Shown here piece after piece: positions 1-6,587 of a DNA stretch of 8,002 bases. The stretch covers positions 1-8,002 of the forward strand of contig CAJACJ010000357.1 in NCBI GenBank assembly GCA_903938205.1, in the 5' to 3' direction. The DNA is from an uncultured bacterium (GTDB lineage Bacteria; Planctomycetota; Phycisphaerae; Phycisphaerales; SM1A02). A program made the position numbers and the translations under genes. How positions within the stretch are numbered: position 1 is the stretch's first letter; each line of letters opens with the position of its first letter. The notes under the pieces are model-generated. The model was not told the origin of the DNA. It made no database searches and saw only the letters and a program-made list of their open reading frames with translations.

Positions 1-83
1 GCGCCCCCGCTTTACACAATTGGTTGGAGGCGCGCAATATTCCACATCGCACGGTTGACCTGACTATTGGCGCGACACAGTGA
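1..83 (+). CDS. 3' end of an unidentified upstream gene
   Basis: An open frame enters the window from the left (first complete codon at position 3) and runs 26 codons to a TGA at 81-83. The last residues read IPHRTVDLTIGATQ. The stop codon overlaps the GTG start of rlmN within the four bases GTGA (80-83), the classic junction of translationally coupled genes, and this is the main support for the frame being real. The fragment is too short for me to assign a family; no motif is recognisable. Start and length lie outside the window. It is probably the preceding gene of the rlmN operon. Confidence 0.6.
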   Translation, partial: APALHNWLEARNIPHRTVDLTIGATQ

Positions 84-1231
84 GCGAAATGGAAACTTCC
101 ATGGACTCCACTGGCGGCGCAAAGCAAACAAGCGCGTTCTTTGAGTTTGACCCCACCACGCTTGCGGCATGGGCGTCCACGCGCAAAATGCCGGCATTTG
201 TGACCAAGCAAATCATGGAGTGGGTCTACACCAAAGGCGTCATTGTGCCCGCGCAAATGACCAATCTTTCCAAGCTGAATCGTGAGCGTCTAGAGCAGGA
301 AATGATTTTTGAACAAGGACGTGTCGAGGCGGAAATGAGCGCGAGCGATGGCACGCAAAAATTATTATTGGCGTGGCCGGATTCGTCCAAGCGCGCGACC
401 TCGCAACTTCCAATCGTGAACAATCCAAGCACGGACCGCACCACTGAATGCGTGATGATTCCAAATCCAGAGCGCAAGACCGCGTGCGTGAGCAGCCAAG
501 TGGGCTGCCCCGTGGGTTGTAAATTTTGTGCCAGCGGAATTGGCGGTCTTGAAGGCAATCTCACGCGCGGACGAATTGTTGAACAAGCGTGGCGCTTGGG
601 CCGCCTCAAAGGCGTGGAAAGAATTTCACACGTTGTGTTCATGGGCATGGGCGAACCGCTTGCCAATTTTTCCGCGGTCACCGACGCCATCCGCACATTG
701 AACGCGCCGTGGGGCATGGGAATTTCCGCGCGCCGCATCACGCTGAGCACGGTTGGACTTCCCAGCGCCATTCGCAAATTGGTTGGCTTTGAAATTCCCG
801 TCACGCTGGCGCTGAGTTTGCACGCGCCCAACGACGAGATGCGCCGGAAAATTATTCCGTGGGCGGAGTATTCCACCATTGAAGAATTGCTTGACGCCTG
901 CGATGAATATTTCCGCGCCACGGGCCGCGAAATCACGCTGGAATACATTGTTCTTGGCGGCTTCAATGATCGACCAGAGCACGCCGATGAACTGAGCGTT
1001 TTGGCGCGGAGATTGCGCGCCAATGTGAATTTAATTCGCTGGAATGAAGTGGCGGATTTGCCGTTTCGCAGGCCGCTGACGGAGGACGTGCTGCAATTTC
1101 AAGAAGTGCTGCGAAGCCGCGGCGTGAATGTGCACATTCGCGCCAGCCGCGGCCGCGACATTGCAGCCGCGTGCGGACAACTTCGCCATGAAGTGAAGAT
1201 GGGTTCCGCCGTCAAAACTTCAAGTTCATAA
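80..1231 (+). CDS. rlmN: 23S rRNA (adenine2503-C2)/tRNA (adenine37-C2) methyltransferase RlmN
   Basis: Cytoplasmic radical-SAM enzyme that methylates C2 of A2503 in 23S rRNA, and of A37 in some tRNAs, using SAM and a [4Fe-4S] cluster. What is seen: 383 residues, a typical family length. An N-terminal helical accessory region (about 1-100) is followed by the cluster motif CPVGCKFC with ligands C143, C147 and C150. C136, seven residues upstream, matches the conserved Cys118 of E. coli RlmN. The SAM-binding motif GMGEPLAN is at 189-196, SLHAPNDEMRRKIIP at 246-260, and the methyl-carrying cysteine is C365 in ACGQL. Both mechanistic cysteines are therefore present and the enzyme should be active. 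Start: GTG at 80 overlaps the preceding stop (GTGA); ATG at 89 (residue 4) or 101 is possible, and none has a clear Shine-Dalgarno site. Residues 102-119 look like an insertion relative to better-known homologues. The gene is convergent with the large minus-strand gene. Confidence 0.96.
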   Translation: MSEMETSMDSTGGAKQTSAFFEFDPTTLAAWASTRKMPAFVTKQIMEWVYTKGVIVPAQMTNLSKLNRERLEQEMIFEQGRVEAEMSASDGTQKLLLAWPDSSKRATSQLPIVNNPSTDRTTECVMIPNPERKTACVSSQVGCPVGCKFCASGIGGLEGNLTRGRIVEQAWRLGRLKGVERISHVVFMGMGEPLANFSAVTDAIRTLNAPWGMGISARRITLSTVGLPSAIRKLVGFEIPVTLALSLHAPNDEMRRKIIPWAEYSTIEELLDACDEYFRATGREITLEYIVLGGFNDRPEHADELSVLARRLRANVNLIRWNEVADLPFRRPLTEDVLQFQEVLRSRGVNVHIRASRGRDIAAACGQLRHEVKMGSAVKTSSS

Positions 1232-1319
1232 ATTTTCTAGCAATCACATTTCAACTGCGGCCACGTTGCGTGTGACTCTCTCGCGCGTGAGTGTGGCGCA
1301 AATGCAATTCATGAAGTCA

Positions 1320-4300
1320 TTATTGATTTGGTGGCGACGGTCTTTGAGAAGCGTCAGCTGTGGAAAGAATGGCGTCGTCGCTATCGGCCACAGCTTCCGC
1401 GGCGCTTAACCACTCGGTGGCCAAGGCGCGGATTGATTTTTCATCAAGTGAAAGAAGCGTGCCGTCCACCGCGGACTCATGCAAACGCGCGAAGAACGCG
1501 CCCCAAGAATTTCTTCGCTCCGGTTCCACGGCGGCTCGCACCACCATTTCCGTGACCGCGTCGCGCTCGGCGCGCTCTGAAAGTTTTCCGCGAACACCCA
1601 GCGGAACAAGCCACGAAAGTGTTCGAATGACTTTGGCCGGCCAATCACTTGAGCGGAAATCAAGGCGAATAAAGCGTCCAAACACGGTGGCTTCAATGCG
1701 GTTCAAGAAGCGTCGTTCCATTCGGTCACCGCGGCCGGCGCGCACATCAAGCCGCCTACGCGTGAGTCGACGCTGCTCTAAACTGGTGCTCATGGTGGCC
1801 ACAAATACAAGATCGCGAATCAACATCACCTCTGCCAGCGGCAGCGGCGCGTACACCAACAACGGCCAACCATCATTGGCGGAATCCGCGCGCGCCAAAC
1901 CACGCAACAAGCGCGCATATGTTTCCGCGTAGGTCATGCCGCCCCACAACCAACACCGATGAAGACCCGTGACCGCGTCGCGCCGCGCCGCGCGACCAGC
2001 GCGCGTACCTGAAAGTGGCGACATGGTCTGCAACAACTCGCGCATCAACAAACGAAATCGTCCGCGCGAACGGCGCGCGAAGAAACCACTTTCAGAAATT
2101 TCCAAATCAATGCGGCGCACCAAACGCGCCAAACCTTCCGGCCCGCGGTCCTTGGTCTCACCCGCGCCCAGCGGCAAATTCATCAGGCGCGTGCGCTCCG
2201 CCGCAAGCACTCGACCATATTGCATGGCTTGCACGCAACGGCCGTAGCCGCGCTCTTCAATGCGGCGAACCGCGGCTTCCAAAGCAATTTCGCTGACAGG
2301 AATAAGGCCTTGTTGAAAGGCCATTCCAAGCAAAACCAAATCCGTCAGGCGCTCGGTTAAAAATGTTCGTCGACACACGTTGGCGACATCCATCAACAGC
2401 ACGCCATCACCGCGACACATGTACGACGCGGCCATTGGCAATTCACCCGCGGCCTTGAAATCCTCCGCGTCCACTTGATCATCAAGCAAGCCAGTGTTGG
2501 CCACCAAGTAGGTGCGCTCGCGTTGCGCCACGCGCAGAAATGGATCGGGCCCAAGCGCGCGCACTGTCTCCACGGCGTCAAGGCCAATCACCAAGTCCGC
2601 TTCGCCGTATGGAATTTGAGTTGCGAATGTTGAAGCGATCGCATCCAGACTTGTGAAGACAACTTGGCTCCACGCGCGGCGCCCTGGACCAATTGGAATG
2701 GATTGTGAAACAGCTTGCACGCGATAGCCCATGGAGCGACCCGCTTCACATAACGCAAGCGCCGCAAGCCCCGGCGCCTCACCGCGCCAACCCGCAAGAT
2801 GCGCGCGCCAACGACCGCTGTCGGCGTGCACAATTCGCGGTGGCGCTGGACGCGGCGCACCGGGTTGCAACTCCTCTGGACGCGGCGGCTTGGTGCGCAA
2901 AACTTCTACTTGCTCAAGCAATGGTCGCGCATGAAATTGAAATTGCGTTCCAGTGCGGTCCGCGAGAACCTCCACTTTAAATTCCGTTTTAAGCGGATTT
3001 GTGCCGCGTTCCAGTCCTTTTTCAACCATGGTCGCGGGCGCCGCGGCGCGCACATCGCAAGCCGCCTCCGCTGACCAAATGGCTCGCTGAAGCGGAACAA
3101 ATCCCATGCGATCCACTTCAGCGAACGCGCGATCAAGCAAGTACACATCGCGCCGCGGCGGCGGACCATCGCGGCCAATGACAACCGTGAGACCATCGCG
3201 AAGAACAGCGGAGCGAAGCAACTCGCGAAATGTCGGACGATCATTCAGATCGCCGCGCATGATTTCAACCGCGCCCGCTGCCTCTTGTGAAATTGCGGCG
3301 CGCGTCAGTTGCTCAATCTCCGGCGTGTCCTCACCACCCAAATCACACACCGCCAAAATTAAAGGCCGCGAGTCACGCGCAGCTTGACGAACCGCGGCCG
3401 CGCCCTCGCGTGCGAAGCGGCGGCGATCCCAAGTTTCAATCACCACAAATCGATCCGATTCCGGCGCTTCACGATTTTCAAAAATAATTCCGGTGCGAAT
3501 TTCTTGCGCCACGGGCTCCGTGCGCGACGCGAATTGATCCGCAACTTCCCTCACAATGGAGCGCAGCGAATCCATGGCGCCAGAAACTCCAATGCCCTCG
3601 CCGCGGTCGGGCACCTCAATACTTTCGGTCTGCGCCACGACATCCGAAAGGCGCTCTTTCACCACCAACGAAGGGCGAATTCGGCTTAAAAGATGCGCAA
3701 TTTTGCGCGCCAAGATGGATGGCCGCGTGGCATCGTTCATTTCCAAGACCGGTTCCGCGGAGCCATCTGAAGGAAGTCGATCCCACCAAATCGCCGCGAT
3801 TTTTTCACCACCGCGACGCGCCTGCTCCGCCACTTGCAACACTTCGCGCGCCAACACGCCGGGTCGCGGCTCTAACACAACAACATTCGCGCAGCGCGAC
3901 AACAATCGCACCAACGACGCGCTGTCTAGTGGATGCGGCATGGAAAGCGCCAACAACGGAACGCGTCCAGACAAACCCAACTCCTCCAGCAAATGTCGAA
4001 TGGCCATAACGCATGAACCCATGGCGATCATGCCCCACGGTTCCATTTCACCTGGCGAAGGCATGGCGCTTAATTGATTCAACTCCAACCGACGCGCGAT
4101 GACCAGCGGCTCCTCGCGCTCGGCGCTGCGTAAAGGCCGACGATTGCGCCGCAATTCCAACGCCGCGTCCACGCGATCAAGCACGCGGTTTGGCTCAATT
4201 TCAAGCGTGTCCATGGAGCGCAACAATCCAACATGCGCGATCAACGCCACCACGCGCTCGAATGCTTGCGCAACGCGAAACGCATCTTGAATTCCAATTC

Positions 4301-4796
4301 GTAAACCCGCCACGGTGCTTGGCGCCAAACATGGCAAGTCCAATTGCGACGCGCTTTGCAGCGGACATGCCATTGATGAAAGATATGGATTATCCTCTAG
4401 CACAACGACTACGCGCCCTTCACCAGAGGTCTGCCCGCCACCTTCGCGCGCCAACACATTCATGGCCGCGTGCAATTGATCGTTGGGAACAAACGCCACG
4501 GCTCGCTTGCCTTGCTCCGCCGCGCGCAACGCCAACTCAACCGCGCGCGTGGCGTCCACGCAGGTATGCAGTGAAAGTCCGTGACGCTCGGCCACTTCAA
4601 ATGCGCGCGGCTCCACCAGAATTCGAAACAGCATGTCGAGCGGCGGTCTGCGCGGCGCGAAGACATCTGCGACGGACCACTCACATTCAAAAATGCCCTT
4701 TAAAATGGCTTCAAAAGCGGTGCAAAGCACAAAGCCCTCTGCGCGCGCAATCGGCGGCGTCCACACTTCGTTTTGATCGCGTCCAAATACACTCAC
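1320..4796 (-). CDS. Fused IorA-IorB-like 2-oxoacid (indolepyruvate):ferredoxin oxidoreductase family protein, probable pseudoenzyme
   Basis: 1158 residues, GTG start overlapping the TGA of the upstream HAD gene (GTGA, 4793-4796). The domain order fits fused indolepyruvate:ferredoxin oxidoreductases, which oxidise aryl-pyruvates to acyl-CoA using TPP and iron-sulfur clusters. IorA-like pyrimidine-type domain about 15-200 (compare VVVVLEDNPYLSS and LPCLAPST); transketolase C-like domain about 250-345 (GMIAMGS, MPHPLDSASL); shrunken TPP-domain remnant about 435-545 (DRPTFRELL, DGLTVVIGRDG); ferredoxin-like remnant about 550-640; IorB-like domain about 660-870 (IPYGEADLVIGLDAVETVRALGP, LLGMAFQQGLIPVS, split here only as landmarks); Arg-rich C-terminal part about 890-1095 (WGGMTYAETYARLLRGL). 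Catalytic signatures are absent: no YPG[ST]P, no CPGCPHR, no GDS...DN, one cysteine (C580) between 550 and 680, and LAGWRGEAPG where a GxGGxG loop is expected. The frame is intact and base usage matches the neighbours, so I infer a retained non-catalytic paralogue. Family assignment rests on remembered family patterns, not on a search. A less likely alternative is an enzyme with new chemistry. Confidence 0.8.
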   Translation of the reverse strand: MSVFGRDQNEVWTPPIARAEGFVLCTAFEAILKGIFECEWSVADVFAPRRPPLDMLFRILVEPRAFEVAERHGLSLHTCVDATRAVELALRAAEQGKRAVAFVPNDQLHAAMNVLAREGGGQTSGEGRVVVVLEDNPYLSSMACPLQSASQLDLPCLAPSTVAGLRIGIQDAFRVAQAFERVVALIAHVGLLRSMDTLEIEPNRVLDRVDAALELRRNRRPLRSAEREEPLVIARRLELNQLSAMPSPGEMEPWGMIAMGSCVMAIRHLLEELGLSGRVPLLALSMPHPLDSASLVRLLSRCANVVVLEPRPGVLAREVLQVAEQARRGGEKIAAIWWDRLPSDGSAEPVLEMNDATRPSILARKIAHLLSRIRPSLVVKERLSDVVAQTESIEVPDRGEGIGVSGAMDSLRSIVREVADQFASRTEPVAQEIRTGIIFENREAPESDRFVVIETWDRRRFAREGAAAVRQAARDSRPLILAVCDLGGEDTPEIEQLTRAAISQEAAGAVEIMRGDLNDRPTFRELLRSAVLRDGLTVVIGRDGPPPRRDVYLLDRAFAEVDRMGFVPLQRAIWSAEAACDVRAAAPATMVEKGLERGTNPLKTEFKVEVLADRTGTQFQFHARPLLEQVEVLRTKPPRPEELQPGAPRPAPPRIVHADSGRWRAHLAGWRGEAPGLAALALCEAGRSMGYRVQAVSQSIPIGPGRRAWSQVVFTSLDAIASTFATQIPYGEADLVIGLDAVETVRALGPDPFLRVAQRERTYLVANTGLLDDQVDAEDFKAAGELPMAASYMCRGDGVLLMDVANVCRRTFLTERLTDLVLLGMAFQQGLIPVSEIALEAAVRRIEERGYGRCVQAMQYGRVLAAERTRLMNLPLGAGETKDRGPEGLARLVRRIDLEISESGFFARRSRGRFRLLMRELLQTMSPLSGTRAGRAARRDAVTGLHRCWLWGGMTYAETYARLLRGLARADSANDGWPLLVYAPLPLAEVMLIRDLVFVATMSTSLEQRRLTRRRLDVRAGRGDRMERRFLNRIEATVFGRFIRLDFRSSDWPAKVIRTLSWLVPLGVRGKLSERAERDAVTEMVVRAAVEPERRNSWGAFFARLHESAVDGTLLSLDEKSIRALATEWLSAAEAVADSDDAILSTADASQRPSPPNQ

Positions 4797-5686
4797 ATTG
4801 CTAATCGTACCGATTGTGCGTGAATGGCTCCGCTTAAAATTTGATCAACGGCATGCGCGAAACCATCGTCATGATGGTGCGGCGCAATGTGCTTGGCGAA
4901 TGGCCGAAGTTCCGCGTGCGCGTTTTGCATGGCAATACCAACGCCGGCCTCGCGAACCATGATGAGATCGTTCAGCCCATCGCCAATGGCGAACACCTGA
5001 TCATTGCTCAAGCCATGTCGATCGCGCAATTTTTGAATCATGGTCCACTTGTCAGTGTCCACGGAATAAATTTCTAGAAGATGCGTCTCGCTTCCAATGG
5101 CCGCGTTGGATGTCACGGCGCTCCACGATTGCATGCTGGCCTGCCCATGAAATTGCGCCCGCATGGCGGCGCACACCGGAGCCAGCACGTCGCCGCGCTC
5201 AACTGCGCCAACACGCAGCACATTGTCAAAACCTAATTTCTCCAAATCCTCAATCGAGTCCACGCGGCGCACATCCACTTGATGATTCTTCAACCACCAC
5301 TCGGTGGCTGGATTCACTTCCCCCGTGCCAACCAAACAATAATCGTGGCAACTTGAATCATGATCGCGCAACAAGTGCGCCAACAATCCGCGCGCAAGAA
5401 CCGCCTCGGTCAAACGCCTGACCAATTCTGGAGTGATCGCCAAACGCTCGACGGTTTTTCCCGTGGACGCGTCGCTGAGCACGCTTCCACCAGACGTGAC
5501 CGCCATCCCTTTGGCTTGGATCACTTCAAAAACTCGCCGAGATTCGCGCCACGATCGACCCGTTGCGGGAACAACCTTGAAGCCTGCGTCGCGCAAGTCC
5601 GCGATCGCCTGAATATTTCGCGGCGACACCTGCCCACTTGCATTCAGCAGCGTTCCATCAAGATCAACGGCGATTAAACCTTTCAT
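4793..5686 (-). CDS. Cof-type HAD-IIB family phosphatase
   Basis: Cytoplasmic haloacid dehalogenase-superfamily hydrolase that removes phosphate from small metabolites such as sugar phosphates or cofactor precursors; the substrate cannot be told from sequence. What is seen, in 297 residues: motif I DLDGT near the N-terminus with nucleophile D8 and acid/base D10; motif II threonine T42 in PATGRS; motif III lysine K213 in VDTDKWTMIQKL; motif IV GDGLND (235-240) with D236 and D240 for Mg2+. A C2-type cap domain occupies roughly 85-190, and the end reads AGVGIAMQNAHAELRPFAK, typical of the Cof group. Length is normal. I chose ATG at 5686 because the protein then begins MKGLIAVDLDGT as in the family. 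The frame stays open up to 5770, but that extension would run across the start of the divergent gene. There is no visible Shine-Dalgarno site. The stop overlaps the start of the large IorA-IorB-like gene, so the two are probably co-transcribed and translationally coupled. Confidence 0.92.
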   Translation of the reverse strand: MKGLIAVDLDGTLLNASGQVSPRNIQAIADLRDAGFKVVPATGRSWRESRRVFEVIQAKGMAVTSGGSVLSDASTGKTVERLAITPELVRRLTEAVLARGLLAHLLRDHDSSCHDYCLVGTGEVNPATEWWLKNHQVDVRRVDSIEDLEKLGFDNVLRVGAVERGDVLAPVCAAMRAQFHGQASMQSWSAVTSNAAIGSETHLLEIYSVDTDKWTMIQKLRDRHGLSNDQVFAIGDGLNDLIMVREAGVGIAMQNAHAELRPFAKHIAPHHHDDGFAHAVDQILSGAIHAQSVRLAM

Positions 5687-5710
5687 ATTTGCAGCATAGG
5701 GGCAACGCAT

Positions 5711-5737
5711 TTGAAAGTCGCTGCTTCTCGCTACACT
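5711..5737 (+). promoter_or_regulatory. Candidate promoter of the TPR protein/pseudouridine synthase pair
   Basis: The 61-bp gap between the divergent starts at 5686 (-) and 5748 (+) must hold control signals for both directions. On the plus strand TTGAAA (5711-5716) resembles a -35 box and TACACT (5732-5737) a -10 box, with a spacer of 15 bases, shorter than the usual 16-18. Transcription would begin around 5744, only a few bases before the ATG, giving an almost leaderless mRNA. On the minus strand TATGCT (5698-5693) could be a -10 element, but I see no convincing -35 for it. The match is weak and by eye only. Confidence 0.3.
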
Positions 5738-5747
5738 CCTTTTCCTT

Positions 5748-6578
5748 ATGGACAACCGACTCAAAGACATTCAACAAGGAACGCTCACCGAAAGCCGCTT
5801 GAACAGCGATTTTCTTTTCTGGCTCAAGACCAAGGGACCAAATTATTTGCTGGTGGCCATGTTGGTGTTGTGCGGCTTCATGGGTTTCAACTGGTGGGAA
5901 AATCGCGCCATGCAAGCGCGCGATGGCGCGTGGAATGAATTTCTTTCAGCGCAAACTCCGCAAGAACTCATTGAGATTGCAAACAAAAATTCTGGAACTG
6001 ATTCTATTAGCGCATTGGCCACGCTCAACGCCGCGGACGCGTACATGACTTCATTGCAAACCAACAAACGATTCGACCGTGAAGTTGGCGCCGCGGACTC
6101 CGCGCTGACGCCTGAATTGCGTGCGGAATATCTTGCAGAGGCCGATCGCCTGTACACCAAAGTTGAGGGCGAAGGTTCCCACGAAAGTGGTCCAGCCAGT
6201 CTGCTCACCGTGGCCGCGCTCTTTGGACGAGCCGCCGTGGCTGAAACCAAAAATGATCCAACGCAAGCCGCTTTGTACTTGAATCAAGCCAAGGACCTTG
6301 CCGCAAAAACGTATCCGCAATTGGCCAAGGTGGCTGACTATCGCAAGCAGTCATTGCCTGAACTTTCCAAAATTCGTGACATGCCTTCGCGTCCAGTGGA
6401 GCCAGGAGCGGCGGATTCCTCCGCAAGCACGCAAAGTCTGTTGGCGCCAATCAACGGAGATGTTCCCGCGCCACTTCCGATTCGCGTGAAGCCAATTGAG
6501 AATCCAACTGCCACCACGCCAGAAAATTCAGCGGCGACACCATCCACTGAACCTGCCGCGCCCGCTTCACCAAAGTAA
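5748..6578 (+). CDS. Single-pass membrane protein with YfgM/TPR-like periplasmic domain
   Basis: 276 residues. A charged cytoplasmic N-terminus (about 1-31) is followed by one hydrophobic segment (about 32-48, NYLLVAMLVLCGFMGF) and then WWENRAMQARDG, so the bulk should lie outside the cytoplasmic membrane. Residues about 55-205 are helical with small residues at TPR-like spacing (for example ATLNAADAYM and GRAAVAETKNDPTQAALYLNQA). The topology and the tryptophan-rich exit from the membrane recall E. coli YfgM (TPR_21 family), an ancillary factor of the Sec translocon and periplasmic chaperones; this is a similarity of layout, not proven orthology. The last 65 or so residues are rich in Pro, Ala, Ser and Thr and likely disordered. 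ATG at 5748 is the first start in frame, and there is no Shine-Dalgarno site. The pseudouridine synthase gene follows after 9 bp, suggesting one transcript. Confidence 0.72.
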   Translation: MDNRLKDIQQGTLTESRLNSDFLFWLKTKGPNYLLVAMLVLCGFMGFNWWENRAMQARDGAWNEFLSAQTPQELIEIANKNSGTDSISALATLNAADAYMTSLQTNKRFDREVGAADSALTPELRAEYLAEADRLYTKVEGEGSHESGPASLLTVAALFGRAAVAETKNDPTQAALYLNQAKDLAAKTYPQLAKVADYRKQSLPELSKIRDMPSRPVEPGAADSSASTQSLLAPINGDVPAPLPIRVKPIENPTATTPENSAATPSTEPAAPASPK

Positions 6579-6587
6579 TCGCGCACA

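Noticed and set aside
226..1023. Minus-strand open frame of 265 codons inside rlmN
   Set aside because: It is entirely within rlmN, whose motifs are certain. The antisense translation is Ser/Arg-rich with no domain.
1266..1301. Possible bidirectional terminator in the convergent gap (TTGCG...CGCAA with inner ACTC...GAGT)
   Set aside because: The two short stems are separated by a 4x4 internal loop with at most one wobble pair, the loop is ten bases, and no T-run follows on either strand. It is too weak to call.
3556..4077. Plus-strand open frame of 173 codons opposite the IOR-like gene
   Set aside because: It is antisense shadow with no recognisable motif and no independent start or control signals.
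1320..4796. Decaying pseudogene explanation for the IOR-like frame
   Set aside because: There are no internal stops or frameshifts over 1158 codons, the scaffold motifs are intact, and the start is coupled to the HAD gene, so active loss is unlikely. It is still not excluded without comparative data.
4793..4798. ATG at 4798 (minus strand) as start of the large protein
   Set aside because: It is the last codon of the HAD gene and is followed directly by TGA. The long frame starts at the GTG at 4796.
4190..4804. Long plus-strand open frame (204 codons) opposite the IOR-like gene
   Set aside because: It is fully antisense to a gene with recognisable family structure. The translation is low-complexity (Arg, Ala and Pro runs) with no motif. 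Open antisense frames are expected with this codon bias.
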